A stretch of 64,000 bases of DNA from Aliivibrio finisterrensis (lineage in GTDB: Bacteria > Pseudomonadota > Gammaproteobacteria > Enterobacterales > Vibrionaceae). This document shows, one piece after another, positions 39,613 through 48,436 of the stretch. A model generated the notes under the pieces. The model was not told the DNA's origin. It was given only the letters and a program-made list of their open reading frames with translations, and made no database searches. The stretch spans positions 1 to 64,000 of the forward strand of contig NZ_WBVP01000004.1 of NCBI RefSeq assembly GCF_008933155.1, given 5' to 3'. A program made the position numbers and the translations under genes. Within the stretch, counting starts at the first letter, position 1; every line of letters starts with the position of its first letter.

Positions 39613-39927
39613 TTAACCTTTTCCACCACCCATGCAATCAGGAGATGTTGGCACTCGCTCATTATCTAGCACTTCCCACTCAGCTTCTGTATAAGTGTGT
39701 ATTGCTAATGCATGGATATGGTTTGCAAGCTCATCAGCCAAAATGGTATTAATCATACGATGGCGTGCTAATAATCGCTTACCATCGAATTCATCACTTA
39801 CTGCAATGACTTTAAAATGGCTTTCAGATCCCTCTGGAACATTGTGCATAAAGCTCTCATTTAAGACTTTTAGATAAGAAGGGGAGAGTTCTGAGCGTAA
39901 TTTTTGTTCAATTTGATGCTGAATCAT
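39613..39927 (-). CDS. bolA: BolA family protein
   Basis: Class II KH-like fold protein, 104 residues, that binds monothiol glutaredoxin/Fe-S clusters and acts as a stationary-phase morphology regulator in E. coli. Landmarks are [30 protein letters not shown] and the conserved histidine in [10 protein letters not shown]. It is divergent from the rlmG-yajG-ppi-ampG group; E. coli likewise places bolA next to yajG-ampG. Confidence 0.94.
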   Translation of the reverse strand: MIQHQIEQKLRSELSPSYLKVLNESFMHNVPEGSESHFKVIAVSDEFDGKRLLARHRMINTILADELANHIHALAIHTYTEAEWEVLDNERVPTSPDCMGGGKG

Positions 39928-40022
39928 ATAATTCCTTTCTTTATTTGAATTCTTCTGTTTCCACTTTATACACCATTTGCGACAATAGCTAGAAGCCTTC
40001 CCTATTTGAAGATTGAATCATT

Positions 40023-41171
40023 ATGAAAACAGAACTGTGTCTACTTGACCGAAGCCTAAATTTACAACGTTACCCTAAACGTGCTCAAGAACTACTGCAA
40101 GCATGGGATGCTGGTGATGAATACCTAATTAAGCATGTTGAGGGAGAATTAAAGTTAGAAGAGGGAAAAAATATTCTCATCTTAAACGATAACTTTGGTG
40201 CTTTATCTTGTTGGTTCTCTGAGAAACACAACGTAACCATGATGACTGACTCTTTTGTCTCTCAGCGTGGTACATTAAAAAACCTTCAACGTAATCAATG
40301 TAACCGTGTTCAGTTAATCACTTCAACTGAAGAAATGCCTCAAGGCTTTGATCTTGTTCTCATGCAAATTCCAAAAAATAATCGCATGTTAACTTGGCAA
40401 CTTCAGCAACTTCGTCAATCTATGAGTGCTGACTGCCCTATTATCGCTGTAAATAAAGCAAAGGAAATCCACAATTCGACTCTTGAGTTATTTGAAGATT
40501 TCTTGGGTGAAACAAAAACCTCTTTAGCTTGGAAGAAGCACCGTCTAGTATTTTCAAATGCAAATGCAACTAACCCTGCAACCATTGCAGAAGCGGTATG
40601 CTGGAGTGTAGATAATGAAGATATTGATCTATTAAACTACCCAAATGTGTATTCTGGAGAGCGTTTAGATCAAGGTGCTCGGTTTATGCTTGAGCATATT
40701 CCGGTTGATCCTGAGTTACGTCATATTATTGATTTGGGTTGTGGTAATGGCGTTCTTAGTGTTAAAGCCGCTCAACTAAACCCAGAAGCTCGTATTACCT
40801 GTGTTGATGAGAGCTTTATGGCCGTTGAATCTGCTCGTCGCAACTTAGAAGTAAACTTAGGTAAAGAGCGCCAATTTCAATTTATTGCTAATAACTGTTT
40901 GGATGGATTTAAAAAACATAGTAGCTACCTAGTTTTATGTAACCCTCCATTCCATCAAGGCCAAGCGATTACTGATCATATTGCATGGCAAATGTTCTGT
41001 GATGCTAAGCACATCTTATGCAAAGAAGGAAAATTATTAGTTATTGGAAACCGTCATCTTGATTATGATGATAAATTATGTCGATTATTCGGTGAAGACA
41101 ACGTCACCACTATTGCTAGTAATTCAAAATTCGTTATTTTAGAAGCCGTTAAAGCTGAAAAATCAAAATAA
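40023..41171 (+). CDS. rlmG: 23S rRNA m2G1835 methyltransferase RlmG
   Basis: SAM-dependent guanine-N2 methyltransferase with a duplicated domain: a degenerate N-terminal half and a catalytic C-terminal half with IIDLGCGNGVLSV (about 238-250) and NPPFH (about 308-312). Length (382) and the whole-length pattern, including ILNDNFGALSC and ANRHLDY-like GNRHLDYDDKL, match E. coli RlmG (YgjO) better than its paralogue RsmC. It heads a forward cluster running into a YajG-type lipoprotein gene. Confidence 0.9.
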   Translation: MKTELCLLDRSLNLQRYPKRAQELLQAWDAGDEYLIKHVEGELKLEEGKNILILNDNFGALSCWFSEKHNVTMMTDSFVSQRGTLKNLQRNQCNRVQLITSTEEMPQGFDLVLMQIPKNNRMLTWQLQQLRQSMSADCPIIAVNKAKEIHNSTLELFEDFLGETKTSLAWKKHRLVFSNANATNPATIAEAVCWSVDNEDIDLLNYPNVYSGERLDQGARFMLEHIPVDPELRHIIDLGCGNGVLSVKAAQLNPEARITCVDESFMAVESARRNLEVNLGKERQFQFIANNCLDGFKKHSSYLVLCNPPFHQGQAITDHIAWQMFCDAKHILCKEGKLLVIGNRHLDYDDKLCRLFGEDNVTTIASNSKFVILEAVKAEKSK

Positions 41172-41186
41172 AAAAAGGATATTCCA

Positions 41187-41756
41187 ATGAAAAAGGCCAT
41201 TATTGCCCTTTCTGCTCTATTTTTAGCTGCATGTTCTACTCCTTCAGATCCTCAATTGGATATAAAACCAGTTGCATCAAGCAATGCACACCAGATCGTT
41301 GAAAATATAAAATTAACTCTGGATAGTAGTGATTTACGTACTGCGCAATACGTTGCAGTGATTGATAATGGACGCCAAAATGTTCAGCCAATTCATGCAA
41401 AACAAAACCTACGAGTTACGCTTGAAGATGCTCTCTCTACTCAATTAAAAAATCAGGGATTTATCGTTACTGTTGATAGCGATAACACGTTACGTCTAGA
41501 CATCATTGAAGCATTAGTTAGTGTTCAACACTCATTAATGAGCAATGAAATGAAGACACAAGTAAAACTTCAAATCACAGCAGAAACACCAAGAGGAAAG
41601 TTTGTAAAAACCTACAACGGCGTTTCTGAAAAATCAGGCTCTATGAGTGCAGATAACCAAGATATCGAGCAAGTATTAAATGATCTTCTGAATGCAGTAT
41701 TAGACAAAATTGCCGTTGACGAAGAACTACAAACTTACATCAAAGGTAACTTTTAA
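41187..41756 (+). CDS. yajG: YajG family lipoprotein
   Basis: Predicted lipoprotein of 189 residues with lipobox LAAC (C16) and ribosome site AAAAAAGGATAT. E. coli YajG, also beside bolA and ampG, has the same size and layout: a repetitive beta/alpha domain with a region VTLEDALSTQLKNQGF. Its function is not established. It overlaps the cyclophilin gene by one base (TAATG) and precedes ampG, which suggests, without proving, an envelope or wall-recycling role. Confidence 0.85.
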   Translation: MKKAIIALSALFLAACSTPSDPQLDIKPVASSNAHQIVENIKLTLDSSDLRTAQYVAVIDNGRQNVQPIHAKQNLRVTLEDALSTQLKNQGFIVTVDSDNTLRLDIIEALVSVQHSLMSNEMKTQVKLQITAETPRGKFVKTYNGVSEKSGSMSADNQDIEQVLNDLLNAVLDKIAVDEELQTYIKGNF

Positions 41757-42316
41757 TGGTTAAAATGATTTCAAAAGCAACTGTCATTGTCGCTGCTCTT
41801 ATGACGAGTCAAGCTGCACTTGCTGAATCAGTGAAGTTTGATACTACGTTAGGCAGTTTCACTGTAGAGCTGAATTCAGAAAAAGCCCCTGTTTCTGTGG
41901 CTAACTTTCTTCGTTATGTTGAGGACGGCAGCTATGTCGGTACTCAATTTCACCGCGTGATCCCAGGGTTTATGGCTCAAGGCGGTGGTTTTGATAAAGA
42001 CATGCTAAAAAAAGCAAGTTACGGTCCAATTAAGAATGAAGGCAATAACGGGTTAAGTAACGATACTGCAACTATTGCAATGGCTCGTACCAATAACCCA
42101 GACTCTGCAACTCGCCAATTCTATATTAATCTAAATAACAACGGGTTTTTAAACGCAAACCAACGTCCACCAGGTTATGCGGTTTTTGGTAAAGTTACGC
42201 AAGGTTTTGAAGTAATTCAAGAAATGGCGACAAGACCAACAAAAGCATTACCTAATGGGATGCGTGATATCCCTGTAGAGCCAATTATCATAACTAAAGC
42301 AACATTAATTAAGTAA
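41756..42316 (+). CDS. ppiA: Periplasmic peptidyl-prolyl cis-trans isomerase (cyclophilin, PpiA-like)
   Basis: A 186-residue cyclophilin with a signal peptide (residues 1-23, AALAE cleavage). The catalytic arginine lies in FHRVIPGFMAQGGG and the substrate groove in ATRQFYINLNNN. The short bacterial form lacks the eukaryotic tryptophan. It assists folding of exported proteins. E. coli ppiA is at another locus, so this location with yajG and ampG is lineage-specific. Confidence 0.9.
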   Translation: MVKMISKATVIVAALMTSQAALAESVKFDTTLGSFTVELNSEKAPVSVANFLRYVEDGSYVGTQFHRVIPGFMAQGGGFDKDMLKKASYGPIKNEGNNGLSNDTATIAMARTNNPDSATRQFYINLNNNGFLNANQRPPGYAVFGKVTQGFEVIQEMATRPTKALPNGMRDIPVEPIIITKATLIK

Positions 42317-42345
42317 TTTAGTTATTATTGATTCTGTTTCATTAT

Positions 42346-42375
42346 CAAAGCAGCTTACGAGCTGCTTTGTTTTTT
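42346..42375 (+). terminator. Terminator between ppiA and ampG
   Basis: Perfect 10-bp stem CAAAGCAGCT/AGCTGCTTTG with a TACG loop and six T. Confidence 0.9.
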
Positions 42376-42406
42376 CTCATATAAATATAAAAACAAGGAG
42401 CGTTTC

Positions 42407-43750
42407 ATGTCTCAATCCATGCAATGGAAATCAGCGATTAAAAGCTACATGGATAAACGTCTACTTTGGGTCTTCATGCTTGGCTGCTCTAGCGGTTTTC
42501 CTTGGGTGTTAATTGGCTCAAACATGTCTGGTTGGTTAAAAGACGCAGGGCTTACTCGTGCCGCTATTGGTTATTTTGGTTCTGTATTCGCGGTATATGC
42601 AATCAACTTTATGTGGGCACCTTTAGTTGACCGTGTAAAACTTCCTTTTATCGGTAATAAACTAGGACAACGCCGTAGTTGGATTTTTCTTTGCCAAGCT
42701 ATCGTACTATTTTTTACCTTACAAATTGCAGGCCTAGAACCATCAAATAATTTAATGCTGGCCTCAATGTTTGCTTTGGCGATTGCAACCGCTTCTGCTA
42801 CTCAAGATGTTGCCATTGATGCTTTCCGTATCGATACTTTCCCTAAATCAGAATCGACTAAGATGCCACAAGCCTCTGCCATGGCCGTCATTGGTTGGTG
42901 GACAGGTTATTCTCTTCCTGGTTATTTAGCTTTTGTCAATGCGGATAGCATAGGTTGGAATGGTGTTTATTATGGCATGGCTGGTATTGTAGGCTTACTC
43001 ATGGTCTTCACCTTACTTGTTGGCGAACCAAAAACCAAACGAGATGAACTGCAACATGAAGCAGAAGAACGCCATAATAAAGTTGTGGGATCTAAAGTCT
43101 TAGCTTGGTTTACAGTAACCGTTATTGAACCTTTCTATGACTTCTTTAATCGTAATGGCGTAAAAACAGCTTGTACTCTATTACTGTTTGTTTTTCTTTT
43201 TAAAATTGGAGAGGCCTTCTTAGGCAGAATGTCGATTACCTTCTATAAAGAAATTGGATTCAGTAATGAACAAATTGGTTATTACTCAAAATTAATTGGT
43301 TGGGGGGCTACCGTCTTCTTTACCCTATTAGGAAGTTTGATCAACGTTCGATTCGGCGTAATTAAAGGATTAATGATCGGCGGTATTGCTATGGCTGCAA
43401 GTAACCTAATGTTTGCTCTCATTGCTAATGTGGGCCCTAATGAACATCTATTCTTGGCTACAATTATCGTTGATAACTTTACAACGGCATTCTCTACGGT
43501 TGCCTTTGTCTCTTTCTTAACGATATTAACTGGTGAAGCGTTCTCTGCAACCCAATACGCTCTACTTGCTTCATTAGGTAATCTAGGTCGAACTACCTTA
43601 GCGTCATTCAGTGGAGAATTAGCTGACTACTTAAATAGTTGGCCATTATTCTTTATATTGACAGCAGTAATGGTGATCCCAAGCTTAGTTATGCTGCTTA
43701 TGCTTAAAGGGCATTTCAAAGCCCTACTTGATAAGGCACAAGGTTCTTAA
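42407..43750 (+). CDS. ampG: Muropeptide permease AmpG
   Basis: Major-facilitator importer of GlcNAc-anhydroMurNAc peptides for wall recycling, and indirectly for AmpC induction where present. The 447 residues form about 12 helices, with landmarks LGCSSGFPWVLIGSNMSGWLKD near 25, TASATQDVAIDAFRID near 130 and SLPGYLAF near 168. It is shorter than E. coli AmpG (491) because the two extra C-terminal helices are reduced. The ribosome site is AAGGAGCG. It lies 37 nt past a terminator, so it may have its own promoter. Confidence 0.93.
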   Translation: MSQSMQWKSAIKSYMDKRLLWVFMLGCSSGFPWVLIGSNMSGWLKDAGLTRAAIGYFGSVFAVYAINFMWAPLVDRVKLPFIGNKLGQRRSWIFLCQAIVLFFTLQIAGLEPSNNLMLASMFALAIATASATQDVAIDAFRIDTFPKSESTKMPQASAMAVIGWWTGYSLPGYLAFVNADSIGWNGVYYGMAGIVGLLMVFTLLVGEPKTKRDELQHEAEERHNKVVGSKVLAWFTVTVIEPFYDFFNRNGVKTACTLLLFVFLFKIGEAFLGRMSITFYKEIGFSNEQIGYYSKLIGWGATVFFTLLGSLINVRFGVIKGLMIGGIAMAASNLMFALIANVGPNEHLFLATIIVDNFTTAFSTVAFVSFLTILTGEAFSATQYALLASLGNLGRTTLASFSGELADYLNSWPLFFILTAVMVIPSLVMLLMLKGHFKALLDKAQGS

Positions 43751-43781
43751 ACGCTCTATGTAAATAACAATTATGCAACTA

Positions 43782-43808
43782 AAGCCTCCGTATGTCGGGG
43801 GCTTTTTT
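43782..43808 (+). terminator. Terminator after ampG
   Basis: AAGCCTCCG/CGGGGGCTT stem (one T.G) with a 5-nt loop and a T-run. Confidence 0.88.
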
Positions 43809-43847
43809 GTTTGTGTTCACAATTTACTGTTAGAGCAATGTCAAGTA

Positions 43848-43863
43848 AGTGATATAGATCACC
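43848..43863 (+). promoter_or_regulatory. CRP-like site upstream of the Tsx/OmpK-like gene
   Basis: AGTGA-TATAGA-TCACC matches 8 of 10 core positions of TGTGA-N6-TCACA with correct spacing. It is 170 bp before the start codon. Tsx-type channels are under CRP control in E. coli, which fits. Confidence 0.6.
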
Positions 43864-44033
43864 TTACCTTTATGGTTAACTTTATAAATGCGATCAAGAT
43901 CTACATATAACATAACCCTTACATTAGTTGCATTTAAAAAGGTGAACTTTATCGATATTATGTGCACATCTTAAAACCAGTACTCAACCTGCTGGCCTAT
44001 TCTTTTAGTAATACTAACTATAGAGATGCCATT

Positions 44034-44789
44034 ATGCGTAAATCCCTTTTAGCTCTATCTGTTCTTGCTACCACTGTTGCTATCCCTGCTCAAGCTGAAT
44101 ATCTATATGGTTTCGGTAGTATGTATACTGACTATCAAGTTTGGGACCATGGTTTTGGTAACGATGCTGATAACAACGGTAACGATATTTCAGGACGTAA
44201 CCAAGCTGTAATTGGTATTGAAGGCGGTGCGGCATTTGATTGGGGACAAATCTACGGTTTCTATGACTACGAAGGTGTTGACCGTGCTCAAGATAAGCGC
44301 GGTGCTTCTGCAAAGGGTACTATTCACTACAACCTTACAGAGTCAGGTATAAGCTTATATGCTCAAGTATATAATACTGATTTTGATGAATTTGGAGCTC
44401 ATGAGCAAAACCGAGTTCTAGGTCTAGGCTATACTGGCTTAAAAGGTGATGGTTGGGCATTCACGCCATTCATCGGTACTCATCAAATTAATGCTGATGC
44501 AGAGATCCGAGGCAATAATGGTGGTATGGCTGGTTGGGTTGGTTTCTATAATACTGACTTAATGGGTCAAAACTTTACCTTCTCTACTTGGGGTGAATAT
44601 GAGTTTGGCCGTATGGATGCATATGCAGAGCAGCAAGGCGGTGATTGGGGTCTAAACGGTAGTGCGAATGCTATGTGGAACTTCCATAAAAACTGGTCAA
44701 CAGGCGTTCTTTACCGTTTCACTGTAAATAAACTAGCTCGTAAAGATTATCAAGATCTTGTAATTTACCGCTTACAATACAACTTCTAA
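44034..44789 (+). CDS. Outer-membrane nucleoside-channel-like protein (Tsx/OmpK family)
   Basis: A 251-residue precursor with a signal peptide (1-21, AQA|E) and a C-terminal phenylalanine (LQYNF) typical of beta-barrels. Alternating aromatic strands such as GQIYGFYDYEG, GISLYAQVYN and WGEYEFGRMD fit the 12-stranded Tsx/OmpK fold. It differs clearly from the Vibrio OmpK phage receptor in its early strands. The substrate is therefore uncertain: nucleosides are possible by family, not shown. The frame runs back to 43962, but the signal peptide places the start at 44034. It is monocistronic. Confidence 0.75.
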   Translation: MRKSLLALSVLATTVAIPAQAEYLYGFGSMYTDYQVWDHGFGNDADNNGNDISGRNQAVIGIEGGAAFDWGQIYGFYDYEGVDRAQDKRGASAKGTIHYNLTESGISLYAQVYNTDFDEFGAHEQNRVLGLGYTGLKGDGWAFTPFIGTHQINADAEIRGNNGGMAGWVGFYNTDLMGQNFTFSTWGEYEFGRMDAYAEQQGGDWGLNGSANAMWNFHKNWSTGVLYRFTVNKLARKDYQDLVIYRLQYNF

Positions 44790-44814
44790 TCTAATTTAGA
44801 TTATTAATTTTACT

Positions 44815-44846
44815 AAGGCGCTCACCATGAGCGCCTTTGTTTTTTC
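44815..44846 (+). terminator. Terminator after the Tsx-like gene
   Basis: Perfect 10-bp stem AAGGCGCTCA/TGAGCGCCTT with a CCA loop, followed by TGTTTTTT. Confidence 0.92.
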
Positions 44847-44884
44847 TAGTAAACCCATTACACTACTTTCATTATTGATACTTA

Positions 44885-45790
44885 ATGGATAGTCGTGTGA
44901 ATATCACCATTCTTGGCCCTGGAGCCGTTGGTTCTTTATGGGCGTGTTACCTACAAAAAGCAGGGCATAATGTCTCATTATGGACAAGAAGCTCAACGCC
45001 TTCTGAACGTTCTCTTTCTTTAAATGCAAAAGACAATTCATCACACTCTTTTTGTTGTAACGACAAAGACTCACTCATTCATTGTGATCTGCTTTTTATT
45101 ACCGTTAAAGCATGGCAGGTAGAAAACGCACTACTCCCTTTACTTTCATTATTATCACAAGAAACCATATTACTCTTTATGCATAATGGCATGGGGGCGA
45201 TTGATGCAATAAAAGAGCATATTAATCACCATCCAGTATTGCAAGCCACCACAACACATGGTGCATTAAAAGAGAACAATTACACCGTAAAACACACAGG
45301 CTTGGGTCATACCGTTATTGGTCCATTCAACTCATTGGGTAATCAATGCCAATTTATCCAAGAAGTGCTTACTCATAGCTTACCAAGTGCCGAGTGGAAC
45401 CCTGAAATTAAGGTCGCATTATGGAAAAAGCTTGCCATTAACTGTGCGATTAATCCACTAACTGCAATTCATCAATGTCAAAATGGGCACTTAGCACACT
45501 CTGATATCAATCAAGATGTCATTCGTATTTGCAGTGAAGTACAACAAGTATTACAACAAGAAAATGTCGAGTGGACAGAAACAGAGCTAGTTTCAATAGT
45601 AAACCAAGTAATATCAGCGACCTCTGAAAACTACTCATCTATGAACAGAGATTGCTTTTACCAACGAAAAACCGAGATTGATTTTATTACCGGGTTCTTA
45701 TTACAAAAAGCAAAACAACATGGAATATCAACACCAACCAATCAAACGTTATATAATCAAATAAAACAATTAGAAGAGAACACACTATGA
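44885..45790 (+). CDS. panE: 2-dehydropantoate 2-reductase (ketopantoate reductase)
   Basis: NADPH-dependent step of pantothenate/CoA synthesis. The 301 residues open with a Rossmann motif GPGAVGSLWA and show LLFITVKAWQ, a catalytic lysine in LWKKLAINCAINPLTAI (about 180-196) and a C-terminal TEIDFITGFLL. ATG 44885 is used; GTG 44897 gives a family-like NITILG start and cannot be excluded. It overlaps yajL by 4 nt (ATGA), the same pair as in E. coli. Confidence 0.93.
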   Translation: MDSRVNITILGPGAVGSLWACYLQKAGHNVSLWTRSSTPSERSLSLNAKDNSSHSFCCNDKDSLIHCDLLFITVKAWQVENALLPLLSLLSQETILLFMHNGMGAIDAIKEHINHHPVLQATTTHGALKENNYTVKHTGLGHTVIGPFNSLGNQCQFIQEVLTHSLPSAEWNPEIKVALWKKLAINCAINPLTAIHQCQNGHLAHSDINQDVIRICSEVQQVLQQENVEWTETELVSIVNQVISATSENYSSMNRDCFYQRKTEIDFITGFLLQKAKQHGISTPTNQTLYNQIKQLEENTL

Positions 45791-46377
45791 CAGCAAAAAT
45801 TCTCGTATGCCTTGCTCCAGGAACTGAAGAGCTAGAAGCGATTACCGTGATAGATATTCTAGAGCGCGCTAAATTTGATGTAACGATTGCTAGCACCGCT
45901 TTTGATGGTGTATTAACAATGAAAGCCGCTCAACGTGTCACTCTGACTGCTGATGTTAAATTGGTTGAAGTAGCGGATGAAGAATTTGATTGTATCGTGC
46001 TTCCCGGAGGCCTAAAAGGTGCAGAAAATTTCAGAGACAGCACTCTTTTGATCGAAATGCTAAAACAACAAAAATACGATGGTAAATGGGTTGCGGCTAT
46101 TTGTGCTGCTCCTGCTGTCGTGCTTCAACATCATAATTTATATCCAGATGCACGCATGACTTGCTATCCAAGTTTTATGAATTCCATCCCAAAAGATAAC
46201 TTGCGACTTAAGCGTGTATTTACTGACGTGTTAAATCACTTAATTACTAGCCAAGGTCCTGGCTCTGCACTTGAATTTGCGATGGAGATCGTCACATTAC
46301 TGGGTGGCAAAGAACTCACTGCAAAACTAGCGGCAGAGTTAGTGACACTACCAAACTTAAATTATCATCAAATCTAG
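45787..46377 (+). CDS. yajL: DJ-1/YajL family protein (chaperone/deglycase)
   Basis: A 196-residue member of the DJ-1/PfpI superfamily. The nucleophile C106 is in AAICAAPA and the acidic partner is E15 in PGTEELEA, as in E. coli YajL. YajL protects proteins against oxidative stress; a glyoxal-adduct deglycase activity has been proposed and is debated. It is translationally coupled to panE. Confidence 0.93.
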   Translation: MTAKILVCLAPGTEELEAITVIDILERAKFDVTIASTAFDGVLTMKAAQRVTLTADVKLVEVADEEFDCIVLPGGLKGAENFRDSTLLIEMLKQQKYDGKWVAAICAAPAVVLQHHNLYPDARMTCYPSFMNSIPKDNLRLKRVFTDVLNHLITSQGPGSALEFAMEIVTLLGGKELTAKLAAELVTLPNLNYHQI

Positions 46378-46394
46378 TAGAGCTATCTTAAGCC

Positions 46395-46426
46395 CCAATG
46401 CCAAATCACATTGGCATTGGTATTTT
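46395..46426. terminator. Terminator between yajL and the EamA transporter
   Basis: Perfect 10-bp stem CCAATGCCAA/TTGGCATTGG with a 6-nt loop, then TATTTT. It lies between convergent genes. Confidence 0.8.
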
Positions 46427-46438
46427 CGCTACTAAAAA

Positions 46439-47344
46439 CTATACCTTTGCTTCTTGCCTCGTCGCTATAAAGGTTGCGATAAAAATCAGACTAGCCCCAA
46501 TAATTTGCACGATAGTGAAACTTTCACTTAACCATAAAAAAGCAAACAGAGCTCCAAATATCGGTTCACTGCCCATTAAGATCGAGACTTTCGTTGGCGA
46601 CATCTTTTTCACACTGTAATTTTGAGCATAAAAAGCAAATACAGTACAAAATAAAACAAGATAGATAGCTAATAGCCAGAAAGATAAATCAAGTGGTATC
46701 AAGTAAACCCATTCAAAACCATGAATGGATAAAAGCAATATTATAGAAAAAATCGATACTACACTTGATTGAATACTTGTCACCATAATCGGGTCAACGT
46801 CTTTATCGACCATAACCTTTTTAGTAAACACAACCATAACTCCCCTCAATAAAGCCGCCATTAACATTAAAATATCGCCCATATTTATAGTAAGTTCGTG
46901 GGTAGTCATGTTTGTTAATAAAAACACCCCAATAACAGAGATAATAGACAAAAATAATAACTTATTCGTCGGCTTATTTTTATTTACTACCCATTCAACA
47001 AATGGCGTAAATACAACAAATAAACTAATAAGAAAGGCTGCATTAGAAGCGGTAGTGTTTTTTATTCCATAGGTTTCACAAACAAAGATTAAAAATAAAA
47101 TAAAACCTGTTGGAATGACTGATTTCCAATGTGTTATATTTTTTCTATAAATAACAATCGGTAATAAAACAAGTGTTGTAATAACAAATCTAATGACTAA
47201 AAAAACCAATACACTAGTAAATAGTAATGCTTCTTTTGCCACTCCATAGCTTGTTCCCCAAAAAAACGCTACAAGCAGTAGAATCACTGAAGGTAAATAT
47301 TGATTAACTGACAGCTCTCGCCCTCTTTCTATACGCCTTTCCAT
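46439..47344 (-). CDS. DMT superfamily (EamA) transporter
   Basis: A 301-residue integral membrane protein with ten predicted helices arranged as two EamA repeats. The first begins LLLVAFFWGTSYGVAKEALL (about 20-39); the second follows DILMLMAALLRGVMVVFTKKV. MGSEPIFGALFAFLWLSE near 255 is the usual second-repeat motif. The substrate is unknown; relatives export amino acids or metabolites. It is divergent from a LysR regulator with 112 bp between starts, so it is probably that regulator's target. Confidence 0.85.
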   Translation of the reverse strand: MERRIERGRELSVNQYLPSVILLLVAFFWGTSYGVAKEALLFTSVLVFLVIRFVITTLVLLPIVIYRKNITHWKSVIPTGFILFLIFVCETYGIKNTTASNAAFLISLFVVFTPFVEWVVNKNKPTNKLLFLSIISVIGVFLLTNMTTHELTINMGDILMLMAALLRGVMVVFTKKVMVDKDVDPIMVTSIQSSVVSIFSIILLLSIHGFEWVYLIPLDLSFWLLAIYLVLFCTVFAFYAQNYSVKKMSPTKVSILMGSEPIFGALFAFLWLSESFTIVQIIGASLIFIATFIATRQEAKV

Positions 47345-47456
47345 CGCTCTTCTCTTCTTCCCTGTGAGATAACATAAATCACATCCTTATTTGCACCAAG
47401 ATACCGCAAGCTGATAAGTTAAATAATCCCTACATAAATCAAATCTTCTGTGACTC

Positions 47457-48389
47457 ATGGACATAAATAAACTCGTAACCCTATTACCAGACATGGCCGC
47501 CTTTGTAACCGTGGTTGAGTCAGAAAGCTTTAGTAAAGCTGCGCAAGTTCTTGATATGACCCCATCAGGAGTAAGCCGCCAGGTTTCTCGGCTTGAAAAC
47601 GCTCTACAACTCACATTATTAGAAAGAACAACAAGAAAACAGACCTTAACTATCGCAGGACAAGAAACGTATCATTACTGTAAGAACATCGTTGATAATG
47701 CTCAAGAAGTGGTTAACATTTCAGATAAAATCAGTAGTAACATAGAGGGATTGTTAAGGGTTTCAACACCAAAAGCACTTGGAAACCAAGTATTACAACC
47801 TCTTTTTCTACAGTTTATTGAGCTATATCCCAACATAAAACTGAAAATAAAAGTGACGGATCAATCTTGTGATCCCATCAATGATAATTTGGATGTGATA
47901 TTTAATTTAACCAATCAGCCACAAGAAAATTTAATCGCTAAGCCATTAGCTAAGATAGACCTTGTTCTTTGTGCAACACCTACATACTTACAAACACATG
48001 GTGCCCCTAAACACCCTTCAGAATTAGATAAACATCAATGTTTACCCCTTGGAGAGACGAAACACGATAACGAGTGGGGATTTAAACAAGGTTCAGAGTA
48101 TTATCAAATCAAAGTTGATGGACGCTTTGTGGTTAATCATACTGAAATGCGATTGGACGCGGTCATGCACAATCTTGGGATTGGTGTTTTTCCTAGCTTT
48201 GTTGTTCAAGAAAAACTAAAACAAGGGGGATTACTCGAGGTTCTATCTCACTGGGAAGTACAAGGCAATTATCACGGTGATATTATGATGCAGTTTTTAA
48301 GAAGTAAGCATATGCCTAATCGATTAAGAGTATTCATTGATTTTATGGTTCAACAATTTGAGACGATAAAAATAAAAAAAGAGAGCTAA
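47457..48389 (+). CDS. LysR-type transcriptional regulator
   Basis: A 310-residue regulator with an N-terminal winged helix-turn-helix (about 12-70; FSKAAQVLDMTPSGVSRQVSRLE) and a periplasmic-binding-like effector domain (about 95-300). The subfamily resembles CrgA/AaeR-like regulators. It is divergent from the EamA transporter gene. The shared 112-bp region should hold its operator, but I cannot point to a convincing T-N11-A site. Confidence 0.88.
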   Translation: MDINKLVTLLPDMAAFVTVVESESFSKAAQVLDMTPSGVSRQVSRLENALQLTLLERTTRKQTLTIAGQETYHYCKNIVDNAQEVVNISDKISSNIEGLLRVSTPKALGNQVLQPLFLQFIELYPNIKLKIKVTDQSCDPINDNLDVIFNLTNQPQENLIAKPLAKIDLVLCATPTYLQTHGAPKHPSELDKHQCLPLGETKHDNEWGFKQGSEYYQIKVDGRFVVNHTEMRLDAVMHNLGIGVFPSFVVQEKLKQGGLLEVLSHWEVQGNYHGDIMMQFLRSKHMPNRLRVFIDFMVQQFETIKIKKES

Positions 48390-48404
48390 GTATTCAGCTC
48401 TCTT
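48372..48404 (-). terminator. Terminator after thiI
   Basis: On the reverse strand AAGAGAGCT/AGCTCTCTT with an 8-nt loop, then a seven-T run. The stem overlaps the last codons of the convergent LysR gene. Confidence 0.85.
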
Positions 48405-48436
48405 CATCTCATTCTATAATGCTAAAATCACATGGG

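Noticed and set aside
40023-41171. Assignment as RsmC (16S m2G1207 methyltransferase)
   Set aside because: Same superfamily, but whole-length pattern, size and signature blocks match RlmG better.
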